Source: Dipteris shenzhenensis | Taxonomy: Eukaryota > Polypodiophyta > Polypodiopsida > Gleicheniales | DNA length: 64,000 nt | Assembly (NCBI GenBank): GCA_047967505.1 | Contig: CM106540.1 | Direction: 5' to 3' (one strand) | Notes under the pieces: model-generated | What the model was told of the DNA's origin: nothing | What the model saw: only the letters and a program-made list of their open reading frames with translations | Database searches by the model: none | Program-made: the position numbers and the translations under genes | Shown here: piece after piece, positions 13,284-24,619 of the stretch | Position numbering within the stretch: the stretch's first letter is position 1 | Layout of the letters: each line of letters starts with the position of its first letter

Positions 13284-13725
13284 AAATCTCCATGAAAAAA
13301 TGACATTGTGGAAGATTAGATGATGTCTCACTAGGATCTAGGGATTTCTATCATCAGTGGTGGCAAGGACAAAAATGGCATGTGAGACAACCCATGAGCC
13401 AAGCTCATTCCATGCCACATGGACCTTCTCAAGCTTAGATGGGTCATAAAATCAACCAATTGATATAGAATCACCTAAAATAAACATGAGGCAAGAGACT
13501 ATGCATTAGATTCTAACATGCTAGATCTATTGGATGGCATAGCTACATATGCATAAAAAGATAACGTCATACATTAGCATGCTATTAATGAGAAAAATCG
13601 ATAATAAAAGAGAGGTGGATGTACATATAAGTATAGAGAAAACTTATTCAACTTATATGCAATATAATCTTATAAGTGGAGGTAGATATAAAATTTTTCG
13701 AGAACTTATCTTTCATAAAAGAAAA
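13284..13725. mobile_element. Insertion relative to unit B, unclassified
   Basis: Unit B reads straight from GGGCTCTGAATTTTTGG to GGAAAAATGCACTTCG (52240-52275). In unit A the same flanks are separated by about 440 bp. No terminal repeats or target duplication are obvious, so this could also be a deletion in B. Confidence 0.4.
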
Positions 13726-13967
13726 AAAATGCACTTTGTTTTTGTGATTGGCTCGTTACAGAGCACAGAGGGGATGGGAGGGACTACCAAGACAGACAGA
13801 GATGGTGGAGACTTTGCCGTGAGGTAGAGAAACACGAGCTGGAGATGTTCGCCGTGCGACATCAACTACTGATGTCTCGATTCATTGGCTTTCCTCAAGA
13901 CCTAGCTTCTGCAAGTCGGCCTGTAAGCTCACATGCTCCTCACAAGGATAAGAAGGTGATTGATTAT

Positions 13968-14789
13968 GGTAGGCAGCCTATGGGAAATTTTGGGTTTCTT
14001 GGCCTCTCCTTGAGCCACTTGTCCTAATATAAGCCTTGGATTTAATTTTGATCTGAAGGCCTACAACACTTGATGAAAAGTATGATTTTGGATGAAAAGC
14101 TCTTGATGGAAGGCATGAGCACTTTTGAAGGCCTCTAAATCTATATATTTCGCAAACTTCAACTCTTTGGATCGTCTAGCTGATGTTGCCTTTGTTGCCC
14201 TCTCTCTCCAACATCGCTCACATTGAGAAACCGCTTTGGAGGTAGAGACATGATTTCCACGACAAATGACGGAAGAAATCATGACAAGAATTTGGTCGAT
14301 GCTCGAGTTGGAATACAGATACACTCATTGAGATTTAGGTGATATATCATTCTCTTACATATTTGCGATACTCAATCTTAGCGCTAATATTGTCAGCGAT
14401 TACAACCTCAGCGCACAGGGAAGGGCCCGTTCCCTCGGATTATAACTATTTGGGGAAGGAAGCGCACTGCCTCCCCACCCACACTATGTGTGGTTATATA
14501 AAATATATACATATCTGTATATATATGTTTTTCATTTCAAGCTCTGTGTTTTCTTTTACTTTTGAATATTCTAAATTCTTCTTTTTCTATTTGTGTGTTG
14601 AGGTGTTCGCAAAAAGGGAGCACTTAAACACATATGCCATTTGGTCGGGCCTGCTATTGCCAACTTAGTTTATAGTCATGTATTTTTCAAACACCGTCCT
14701 GTCTTCCTTTCTTCATCGTTAATTTGTAATCAACATATTATAGATTACTCTCTTCATTCATTCCCCATAGGCTGCCTACTCCACCCTAG
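13968..14789. mobile_element. Non-autonomous TIR element (about 820 bp)
   Basis: The insert starts GGTAGGCAGCCTATGGGAA and its right end contains TTCCCCATAGGCTGCCTAC, giving an inverted repeat of about 18 bp. On the right a further CCACCCTAG lies outside the repeat. It is flanked by TTAT on both sides. Unit B (52485-52510) lacks it and joins the flanks directly. No transposase is encoded. The family is unknown; the TTAT duplication is tentative. Confidence 0.55.
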
Positions 14790-14976
14790 TTATCTAATAT
14801 GCAAGGTATCAATTATTAATGATAGATATGAAAGATCTTAAAGCTGACATGCTCCTAACATAGATAATATAAGTGGAAAAGCTACTATGTACATAAGTGA
14901 AAATCTACTATTTATTAGAAGCTTACATGCTGTGAACCGGGCGATAGTCTACATATCATAAAAGCATGGACGTGAG

Positions 14977-15040
14977 ACGTGGGCAGTCCAACGATGCATG
15001 CAAGCCACGTTTTGCGCCAAGCCTCTCCTCTCTTATAAAT
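14977..15040 (+). promoter_or_regulatory. Promoter of 2S-albumin-like pseudogene
   Basis: An ACGTGG core (14977-14982, ABRE/G-box type), an RY motif CATGCA (14997-15002) and a TATAAAT box (15034-15040) precede the ATG at 15075. RY plus ACGT elements are the classic binding sites for B3 (ABI3/FUS3/LEC2 class) and bZIP factors in seed-storage promoters. Only one copy of this module is present here, against two in unit B. Confidence 0.65.
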
Positions 15041-15074
15041 CTCTTCACTTAGTACTCTCAGTTTTGATCCAGCC

Positions 15075-15449
15075 ATGGCCAAGTTTCCTATTTCATTCCT
15101 CCTCCTCGCCGTTCTCTTGGCTGCTTCCACCACTTCCTCTTCGTGCGCTCGGCATCTGGACGAAGACGACGACTAAAGCCACCGCGTCCAACCCTGTGAT
15201 AGCTTCATGAAGGGCCGCAGCGATCTCTACGAATCGACCCCTTTCCAGCAAAGGCAGGAACGTCCCCCCCGACGCTGCTGTCAGGCCGTACAAACGATTC
15301 CAGGGGAGGATCGGTGCTATGCACTACAACAGGCGTATGGTCGCCAATACATTTCTTGCCAACGTGACGGCCTGCAACAGCGGGACCAGGCGTCTCGGCT
15401 GCTCCAGGCATGCAACCTTTGGCCCAGAGATTGTCGCAGGCGCATCTAA
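15075..15449 (+). pseudogene. 2S-albumin-like protein, nonsense at codon 34
   Basis: This is the unit A copy of the gene at 52937. The ATG at 15075 opens an identical type of signal peptide, but codon 34 (15174-15176) is TAA where the other copy has TAT (Tyr). The rest of the frame stays open to the stop at 15447-15449 and keeps all Cys codons, so this single change is the only obvious lesion. Amino-acid differences from the intact copy include A17 for V, P76-G for A-E, G99 for V, W117 for R and R122 for G. A frame from an internal Met (15207) would lack any signal peptide. AATAAA at 15521 could be the poly(A) signal. Confidence 0.8.
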
Positions 15450-16668
15450 ATCTAGACCTGGGAAATCTTTTCACTAGGTTGGAGACTAAGGATCTCCCGT
15501 AGATTAAGCATATTCCATCGAATAAATCGCCAGATGGAATGAAGAATAAGACCGAAAGTTAGCCATTAGTGAATTCTAAGCTTCGAAGTTGATAACACAA
15601 TGGCTTTTTGTTTCTAAGTTTCTCGTGTTAAAATGCTGTCGGTGATATGGTTTGATTAACGTGTTTTCTTGGGCTCGTTTGTATACACCCCATGTACTCA
15701 ACTCGCATGGATAATGAAGGACATTAAAATATTTGCTCGCTTGTAGACACCCTATGTACTGTATAATGGCTTTTTTATTTCAGCTAGCATCCTCATTCAA
15801 GGCGTAATCTCATCCCTTTACAAACCCATGATTTTCATGTCCCATAGTACAAGACTACGTTGTGTGATAACACTTTGTGATTTACATTTTTCAATTCATG
15901 GAGTGAGGTATGATGCTAAGGTGCATGCTATTGCATTTATCCTATTTTTCAATGTTAGTTAGGAAAACCATTGTATGTACTAAGTGCTAATTAGCCATAC
16001 ATTGTATAAATTAGTGCAAATGTCCTTACTTTAGAGGAGTTCTATATCTCAATCAAATAGAGGAATAAAGGTATATTATATACATTGTATCAATTTAGTG
16101 CAACCCTTACTTTAAGGCAATTCTATCTCTCAATCAAATAGAACAAAAATTTCTTTAATATGAAATTGTTATACTTTAGAGGAGTTATATATCTCAATCA
16201 AATAGAGGAATAAGGGTGTATTATATACATTGTATCAATTTAGTGCAACCCTTACTTTAAGACAACTCTATCTCTCAATCAAATAGAACAAAAATTGCTC
16301 TAGTATGAAATTGTCATACTTTTAGTCGAAGACTTGAGCTGCTTTATACTATGTCGAATAGGAAAAAATTAGCTCTAATAATGTGATTAATAGAATAAAC
16401 ATAACTCAAAGATATGGAGTCCTATACTATGTCAAATAGGAAAAAAATAGCTCCAATAATGTGATTAGTAGAATAAACATAACTTTACTAATATAAAATA
16501 TAAGGAAAACTTTGCTTAGAGCTATGTTGTCAAATTTCCTTAGAGCTCCTCTAGTCAAATAAGGAAAAATTAGCTCTAATATGTGATTGGTAGAATAAAT
16601 ATAACTCTACTACTTTATATAAAATATAAGAAAAACTTTGCTTACAACTTTGGTGGTTGCACTTCAAA
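15450..16668. other. Downstream flank, AT-rich, no gene
   Basis: It matches 53312-54452. It contains imperfect tandem repeats of 'AGTCAAATAGGAAAAA..TAGCTCTAATA..TGTGATT.(G)TAGAATAAA' (about 16025-16660), several copies in each unit. Confidence 0.6.
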
Positions 16669-16682
16669 CACAACAAGACAAA

Positions 16683-16945
16683 GCACCCATAGACGCGCGC
16701 ACAGACGCGTTTCATGAACTAAAATAAAAACTTACGGACGCGTCTATTTGCACGTCTATTTGCGCGTCTGGAGACTCGCATCTATTTGCGCGTCTATATA
16801 TCAGACTTACGCGCGTATAGATGCGCACAAAGACGCGTAGATAGACACGCTTATAAACGTTTTTATAGACGCATGTATAAACGCAAAATGAACAGACAGA
16901 CGCGAATATAAACGCGTTTTTAAACGCCCTGATAGACGCGCCTTT
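16683..16945. repeat. CACTA-1 left subterminal repeats
   Basis: Dense copies in both orientations of a short word around (T)AGACGCG(T/C) or CGCGTCTA. Such subterminal repeats are the binding sites of the TNPA-type protein in En/Spm elements. Confidence 0.85.
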
Positions 16946-17302
16946 TTTTTAAATATAAATTTTACAGAATAGTGTGTATGTTGTGTATGCTATATAGTTA
17001 CAAGAATCCCATATCCACATTCTGTAATTCAATTCTTACAGCCAGCCGCATTTTAATTACAATTCCAAATAAAATATTACAACTCCAAATCGCAATAAAA
17101 TTGAAAGCTCAAAAAAGTGCTTGTATATACATATAGCACGAAGCTAAGCCACGTCATGTGGCTTCAAGTACAAAAAATAAGGAAGCTAAGCCATGTCATG
17201 TGGCTTCAAGTACAAAAAATAAGAGGAGTCTATATACAAGAGGCACGAAGCCAAGCCAGTGGCTTTAAGTACAAAAAAGAGTAGCTAGCATTACTTATAC
17301 GA

Positions 17303-18774
17303 CTAATCTATGTTCTCTAGGTCCTCGCTCCCTTCCACGCTCCCTTCTGCGCTCCCTTCTGCGCCTCCTTCCTCCTCTTCCTCATCGTCTTGTGCACGGG
17401 CCTGTAAACAAGGGACAACATATATCAATGTATGAAAAATCAAATCTTTACTTATAATTTTGGCATTATTTAATTACTTCTAAATACCTGGGGGGCCTGT
17501 CCAGTAGCTCGGGTATACTGCTCCTCAGTAATCAACCCAACATCATAGAAGTGCCTCCATGTATCTCCTTTGCGATGGTGGCGGTGGTAGGCTGTCTCCA
17601 CTGGAGTAGGGTATCTGCCCACGATCTCAAGCTGCATGACCGCGATACACTTTGTGGAGGGATTAGTACAAAGAAACAACCAACCTCCTAATAAACTACA
17701 TAAGCAATATAATTTGAGATCGATACTTACAAATTGGGCCTCCCATGATTCAACACCCCCTGCTCCAAAATGCGCGCTCCCGTATTCCTCCATCTGGATT
17801 CTCCGTGCCTCCACGTGCTGTAGACTGGGCTCCTCCCTCGCTGACTTCATTACCTTCTTCCACTCACGCTTGTGAGCGGTGTGGGGCGGGCCCCTTGGAG
17901 GTTGACCTGCCTCAAGTCTGGCAAGCTCCGCTAGTGCCTGCCTCTTAAGGGAAGATCTTTTATTGCTAAGTATCGTAACAATCTTTGACTTCCCCCATTT
18001 ATCTGTGAACTGGCGATTGGGGGGGTTAGGATACCTAGAGCGAACAGTAGCGAGGGTCTCATCAGCCAACCTCTTTGGGTGGTCTTTATAGTGGATAAAA
18101 CAATCTCTGTAATTGTTAGCAATTACAGAGTGCATGAAGGCCATGATGTCCTTCCCCCGTGCATCGATCAAGATGCCTCCTGTCTGCGTGATGTCATAAT
18201 AAATCGTACCATCACCCAGAGGCACGTCTAGATCATCCGAATCATCCTCCTCCTCACCGCCACATGGCCCAAAGCACTGTGCCATGCATCCGCCACCGCT
18301 CTCCCTGCTACTACGCCTGCTACCCTGTCGTGTCGAGCTCGTACGCTGGCCACTCGTAGCTGGGGACTGCACGGGACTACGCTGACCACTCGTAGCTGGA
18401 GAACCGAGTCTCGACGGCTGGGGAGTACGTCGACGGCTCGCCGAGACTGAAGGACCTCGTGACGGCATGGGGGAAGGGGCATAAGACGGGATGGCAGAAG
18501 GGACATAAGACGGCATGGGGGAAGGGGCATAAGACGGTACGGGGGAAGGGGCATAAGACGGGGCATAAGACGGCTGTGCGGACTCCGCTGGGGTGATCTC
18601 AGCCGGTGTGGGGTGGCTCGGAGTCTATAGTGCCGACTCCTGGGGAGTGTTAAGGGTACCCGTCATGTACCCGTATAACTCCGCAGGACTAGGAGGGTGC
18701 CCTAAAATGTTATATAAATCCTTCCATATCGATTCCCGCGGATCAGGTGAGCTAGAAGCACTTCCTTCCCACAT
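17303..18774 (-). pseudogene. CACTA accessory gene (Transposase_24-like), three exons, premature TAG
   Basis: Proposed exons: 18774-17731, 17631-17488 and 17401-17303, with GTAAGT and GTATTT donors and CAG acceptors. All three are multiples of three and join in phase 0 to about 428 codons. The N-terminus is short and acidic; a Pro/Ser-rich repeat (PSYAPSPMPS units) follows, then an S/R-rich stretch and GGGCMAQCFG. A conserved core holds DGTIYYDITQTGGIL, RSRYPNPPNRQFTDKW, GPPHTAHKREWKK and VGRYPTPVETAYHRHH, and the tail is very acidic (DDEEEEEGG). This resembles plant Ptta/En/Spm (Transposase_24) proteins. Codon 50 (18625-18627) is TAG. Exon 3 and its stop are conserved in CACTA-3, which supports the gene model. 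Confidence 0.65.
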
Positions 18775-18844
18775 GTTAAACTGGAAAAAAGGAAACAAAT
18801 CTATTACTTTGGGAGCTGAGAAGAAAGGGGAAAAAAAAAGAAGC

Positions 18845-19705
18845 TCTGTCAGAGCGCGTCTATAGACCCGTCTGATCTGCGCGTCTATAGACGCGTCTAA
18901 CAGAGCGTTTAACAATTCAAGTAAAATCACGTCTAACAGTTCGTCCAGCAATCCGTCTAACAATGCGTTTACAAGCGCGTCTAAACAGCGCGTCTAACAG
19001 TCCGTCAAAACATCCGTCTAAAAACGCGTCTAAAAGCGCGTCTAACCATTCGTTTAAAACTCCGTTTAACAGAGCGTCTGTGTGAGCGTCTACATACGCG
19101 TCTGTGTGTGTCTGTGACAAGCCAGACGCACAAATAGACGTGCCTGTAGACGTGCCCTCAGAAGCCTCTATACACGCGCTCCGACAGGCGAGAATACTAA
19201 AAAGTCGAAAAGGACGTTTCGCCCGACAAAAGAACGTGTCGCTCATACCTAGATGCTGCGTTTCGTGGATGCAAGAAAGTATAAAACTGGAAAGAGCAAG
19301 CAAGAACAACTTCAAAAGGACTTACTTGGAAAAAGGTATGGAAGGATCTTTCTTTTCCAAACTTGTTTCTTCTCCTTGTTCGTACTCCTCCTCTTCTTTA
19401 GGCTTGGAAGCAAGTGTAGGTACGGTCCCTTTGTCTTGAGTGAAAGCTCGGAACTGTGTATGGGAGGCTCTCTCTTAAGCTTCGAATCTATAGAATTGCT
19501 AATAAAGAAGGAAGAAATCCGCTCGCGAAGTTTAAGTAGTCAAAAGAAAAGCAACGCGAGCGGCGTGCCGAAAAGCAGGTTTAAAAGTCGCGTCTATTAG
19601 CGCGTCTACAGGTGCGTTTAAATACACAGAGTAGACACGCATTTAGACGCGCAAATAGACGCGATATTAGACGCGACTATAGACGCGGCGATAGACGCAA
19701 CACAT
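18845..19705. promoter_or_regulatory. Shared intergenic region of CACTA-1 with terminal-type motifs
   Basis: Between the divergent genes, two dense clusters (18845-19175 and 19584-19705) of the same AGACGCG / CGCGTCTA words found at the element ends flank a motif-poor core (19180-19580) with a plus-strand TATAAAA (19278-19284). This looks like a bidirectional promoter carrying transposase-binding repeats. Function is inferred from position and motif only. Confidence 0.55.
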
Positions 19706-19762
19706 AGTTTTTAAGTTAAGCATTTGAAGAAGAGCAAATTTGGTGGGTTGTTTGTTTGTAGG

Positions 19763-22700
19763 ATGTCTCCATTTTCAACAAGCAGCTCCAGTGAGGATGA
19801 ATCCCTCCGTATCCACCATCGCGAAATGTGGTTGGAGCAAAAAATCAAATGTCTGTGTGATCGATGTCGAGGAAACATGTATCGTGCACGCAGGATTACG
19901 CTCAATCATATCTCAAAGTATGGAGAATGGGATGTGACCGTAAACACGGTAAGGGTTTGTAAGTTAAGGTTGATTGAGATACCTATGGGTGTTCATATGT
20001 TTGAGTTATAATGATCCCGTTTTAATTTGATACAGGATGCAGTGCCACACCCGCACATGTTACCCTATGCCCGTCGTGAGGAGGCGAAGCGTCGGCGATA
20101 TGAGATGGGATCTTCAGGAGGGACCGTTACGTATGCATGGAGTGATGGTGATAGTAGCCCTCCACCATTACCTCATGAAGCCGTGGAGGAGGAGGTGTTT
20201 GATGATATGGTGCGGGATTTATATGTCCATCAAGGGAGGGATAATAGCATGGAGCAGGATGATCTTTTTACTGCAGCATCGACTCCACTGTTTGAGGGGT
20301 GCACATTCTCTGTTCTATGTGCCTCCCTTGAGTTACTAAACTTGCAAACCATCTATGGGTGGAGCAATGCAAGTTTGAATGCATTACTCAAGTAAGCTTT
20401 AAAGTCGATTTTGCAAACATGGTGAATTATGCTAGTGCATCAATTACTCGAATGCTTTTCCTCATTTATGGTCTTCACGTGTAGGCTATTGTGTAAAATG
20501 CTTCCAAGGGAGAATAAATTACCGACCTCAAGAGATATGGCAAGGCAACATGTGACCTCTCTTGGAGGATTAGATTACAAGCGCATCCATGCATGTGTCA
20601 ATGATTGCGTTTTGTTTCGTGGACTACATAAGGATGCAAGAGAGTGTCCTACTTGTGGAGAGGCAAGATATAGAGCAGATCTCAAAACCTTGGACGTGCC
20701 TCGTAAGGTATTGCGACATTTTCCCATAATCCCTCGCATCCAACATATGTTCAAGTGCAAATCTATTGCAGAGCTCATGTCATGGCATTCCTCCCATCGA
20801 TCAACCGATGGCAAGTGGAGAACTCCTGCGGACTCTCCTGCGTGGAAGCATATTGAAGACACATGGCCAAGCTTCAAGGAAGAACCTAGGAGCTTGAGAC
20901 TTGGATTGGGTATGGACGGTGAATTACAATCTTCCACCCTCTATGGCTATTAAGAAAGGACATGTCATGCTGTCCCTTCTAATTCCAGGGAAACATAAAG
21001 TCAAAAGCCCTGATGTTTATTTGGAGCCTTTGATTGATGAGCTAGAGATACTTTGGAGAGGTATCGAGGTGCATGATGTGAGCAGGCCTCCCTCGAGAGG
21101 CATCCCTCGTCACGAGACTTCAACTGCAAAGCAGTCTTGATGTGGACGATGCATGACTTGCCAGGCTATGGCGAGTGTTCAGGTAAGCATTGCATTTTCT
21201 AATTATGAATAGGCAAAGGACGTGGCACCCTAAACCCACCTTCCACTCTTAATTGCATCTATTGTTTCAGGTCTCACTACATCGGGTTACCATGCATGTC
21301 CTGTTTGTGGTCCTTCGCTAGTTGCCTCACGGGCAGATGCATTGAATAAGGTCATCTATGAGAATCACCATCGATTTCTCCCACCCGATCATCCTAGATA
21401 TGTTGCCCCTTGGAATGAAGTCCTCCCACAATCACTCACCGTGGGAGATTGGATGAGAATTTGGGACGGTTCCACGACTCCTCCACCACTTGGCATGAGC
21501 CGGTAAGGATTTGTAACTATTGGCTGGAAGTAAAGATTGGCTATATTGGTTGAAAGTGAAGATTGCACGCTAACACTTTATTTTGTTTAGATACTCCATC
21601 TTTTATCGTTTACCATATTAGTCCCACCTCAAGATCAATCACCTGCTCGATCCCATGCATATCTTCAAGAATGTGGCATCTACCATTTGGGAGCATTTGA
21701 ATGGAACACGAGATTCGGCAGGCATAAGGGAGGATCTACGTACCACAGGGAGGATGCGTGAAGCTTGGCCTCAAGAGAGACCAAATGGGCGTGTTTTTTA
21801 CCTCGTGCACCGTGGATGTTATCAAAGTTAGAGATGGCGACGGTGAAGCGTGCTATTACTACAATTCGTACTCCCACTGGATGCATGAGGTGTTTGAAGG
21901 GAGCCTTTACAAAGAGCAAGAAAAGAGGTGTAGAGCAATTATATGGCTTGAAATCTCATGATTGGCACAAGATGCTCCAAGTAAGTATTTTATATGCATA
22001 ATATCTTTTTTCTTTCAAATTTGTGAGTGAATAGCTATAAGCAACTAATCAACCACCTCCTCGCGGGTTCAGTTCATACTACCTACTAGTATTTCACGTA
22101 GTGCATCAAAGGACGTGAAAGATTGTATTTACAAGATGGGCGAGCTTGTGAGGTATGTAAGCTCAAAGGAAATAGATCCCACCACGCTTGAGAATGCTCG
22201 AGTTATGTCAGTGGAGGCGGTTTGTTTAGTGGAGGAGACATTTCCACGTTCTATTCTCACAAGCCAACTACATCTCATAGTACATTTGGTGGATGAGATT
22301 GCTATATGCGGAACTATACATGCACGATGGTTGTTCTTCCTCGAGCGCTTCATGAAGACGTTGAAGGGCTTCGTGAGACAAAATGCAAGACCCGAAGGTA
22401 GCATGGCCGAGGGTTGGTTGGTACAAGAGTCACTTGTATATATTTCTAAGTTTCTTGTTGATGTGGATAGCTCTCTCCCACGACTATGGAGAGATGATGA
22501 AGACCTAAGGATGACCTCTATTGTGCCTCAAGGAAAAGGACGCAACAAAGTAATAGACATGGAGTTGCGTAATAGTATCAACCTCTTTTCCGTGCTTAAT
22601 AGTGATGTGATGAAAAGATGGGTGACAAGATACGAGGATGCAAAGGCAAGAAGACAACAAGAAAGGGCCCTCTTTCGTACACACCACGGATCTCGTGTGC

Positions 22701-23774
22701 CATACCCTCAGCGTCTAAGAGCACTTCCAAAGGATATTCATGTGGATTGGCTACTTGATGAAATGGAGAAAGCAGAGAAAGACGAGGGGATGCATATCAC
22801 AATGGAAGAATGGGAGTATGCTAGGGGATGCATGAGCAAGGTCGGTATATAGAATGTTATGCATAAGTTAGGAGGTTTTTATAATTTAGATTGCTTATTT
22901 AATTGATTTTTTCTTGGTGTAGTGCACTATGTTCAATGCTATATGGTGTGAGGGCAAGCATTTTTGAACACAATGGATTGATGATAAGAGAAACACACAA
23001 GATTGCGGCGTCATTGCTAGCTTTGAGGGAGCCAATGGAGCCATGGATGATTATTGTGGCATAATCCAAGATATCATTATGCTTGACTTTCGACGCTTCT
23101 TTGTGTATGTTTTGGATGTAAAGTGGTTTAAGGACGTGGTGGAAAGAGGCCCTAATGCAACAATCAAACGCCATGCAGGTGGCTTTGTAACTATTGACTC
23201 CACAAAGTTTTGGCAAAGTAGGAAGGACACACTAGTACTACCGCAACAATGTGAACTAAGCATGCATCTGCAAGTCACCCCCCCTGGGAAACATCAAGCC
23301 ATAAAACTTTGTGCCTTGCAAATTACAGGTACTGTGCACACACATAAAAATACTCGCTTTTAAATATTTGATGCAAGAAAAGTAACATGATTATATTTGT
23401 GTTTGAATTAGGTTGTCTATCAACCAATGGTGGATAATAATAGGTGGTGGCATGTCATACCTATTATGCCACGTTCCAAAGTGATGTATAGTACATTTAC
23501 TAATATGGAGCGTATGGAGGATGATCATGGCCATGGATGTGATGATGACCGTGATACAAGAGAGGAGGATGATCATGAGATAGGAGATATAGATATTGAG
23601 GCCGGCATTACCCGTGAGGACGAACCTACCATTGGAGATCTTGATTTCGATGAGCACATGAGTGGCACAAGTAGTAGTGGGTTGAACGTATTTGTAGATG
23701 TAAACACTTGTTTGGATTTTGAAGTAGATAGTTTGGCAAGGGTTGATCTCATTGAGGATGAGATTGAACTGTAG
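19763..23774 (+). pseudogene. tnp2-like: TNP2-type CACTA transposase, multi-exon, disabled
   Basis: Exons inferred from GT/AG sites: 19763-19948, 20036-20391, 20485-21182, 21271-21502, 21591-21980, 22073 to about 22840, then 22921 to the stop at 23774 with at least one more intron. The first exon has the CxxC...HISKYG N-terminal zinc motif. Exon 3 opens the Transposase_21 core (KIHAC-like RIHACVNDCVLF, CPTCGEARY, VLRHFPIIPR, ADSPAWKHI), continuing with NLPPSMAIKKG, MLSLLIPG and the DPMHIFKN catalytic region. Exon 6 is DUF4218-like (LHLIVHLVDEI, RPEGSMAEG) and the last part DUF4216-like. Lesions: a deletion with frameshift near 20921, a second frameshift near 21110, TAG for Trp at 21619-21621 and TGA for Trp near 22964. 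Confidence 0.85.
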
Positions 23775-23939
23775 CCCCACAATTGATATTGGCAAAACTA
23801 TTTTACATATTGTTTCATTCTCCTCATTTCCCTTAATTCTTGTATATGTGGGCTTGCAAAAAATTATGTGCTTTGGTAATCATGGGCAATGTTTGGAAAG
23901 CAATGATGTACACCAAAATCTCACTTTCTGTATTCTCTG

Positions 23940-24215
23940 GAGCGCGTCTATTTACGCGTCTAAATGCGCATCTGATTCTCAGTGTAAACACGCAAATAAA
24001 CGCGGAAATACACGCGCAAATAGATGCGCTAATAAATGGGATGTTAGACGGGCCCGTATTTTCTTAGATTTAATGCACAAATAAATGCGGTGATTTACGC
24101 GTAAATAGACGAGCGTTTAGCCGCGCCTATAGACGCGCCCGTAATTTCTCTACTAGAGCAACGCTTATAGACACGCCCGCTATTTTGCGCGTCTACCAAG
24201 CGTGTCTATAGTTGC
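23940..24215. repeat. CACTA-1 right subterminal repeats
   Basis: The same short AGACGCG / GCGTCTA words as at the left end, in both orientations, reaching to the terminal inverted repeat. Confidence 0.85.
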
Positions 24216-24229
24216 TTTGTGTTGTTGTG

Positions 24230-24604
24230 AAATATTATACAATATAGCTTGAATGACAAACATCATACAAACAAGAATGACAAACATCATACAAACGTAA
24301 AACTATAGTGGTTGCATAAATATTGTATTTCAAATATTGTATTTTGAATGATAGAGAATATATAATGAATGGGTTTTTTCAAACCTTTGTGAATTTTAAA
24401 CTTTGGCTAAACTTTGCCAAAAAAATAGTATAGCTTGAATGAAAAAGATATTACTGATATAGTGGTTGCACAAATATTGTATTTTGAATGATAGAGAATA
24501 TATAATGAAAGAATGGGTTCTTTCAAAACTTTGCCAAAAAACTAAAAAAATAAAATAAATGAACTAACGGGCACAATAGAAGCAGCTATGAACTAACTAG
24601 TGGG
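24230..24604. other. Unit A flank between two CACTA insertions
   Basis: It matches 54453-54826 of unit B (tandem-like copies of GTATAGCTTGAATGA and TAGTGGTTGCACAAAT). It separates CACTA-1 from CACTA-2 by only 375 bp. Confidence 0.7.
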
Positions 24605-24619
24605 CACAACAAGAAAATG

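Larger units (their letters stand above)
16669..24229. mobile_element. CACTA-1, full-length CACTA (En/Spm) transposon
   Basis: Left terminus CACAACAAGACAAAGCA at 16669. The right terminus reads, in reverse complement, CACAACAACACAAAGCAACT from 24229. The flanks are TTCAAA on the left and AAATATT on the right. The empty site in unit B (54449-54460) reads TTCAAATATT, so the target duplication is AAA, the 3 bp typical of CACTA elements. Subterminal arrays of AGACGCG-type words occupy both ends. Two genes lie head to head: an accessory gene (minus) and TNP2 (plus). Both carry disabling changes, so this copy is not autonomous now. Confidence 0.95.

Noticed and set aside
15093-15474. Antisense ORFs over the albumin-like gene (and 52955-53336)
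   Set aside because: The sense strand has signal peptide, Cys pattern and promoter. The antisense frames follow from its codon composition.
18917-19315. Minus-strand ORFs between the CACTA genes
   Set aside because: They translate subterminal-type repeats (LLDALLDA patterns) and lack homology to transposon proteins.
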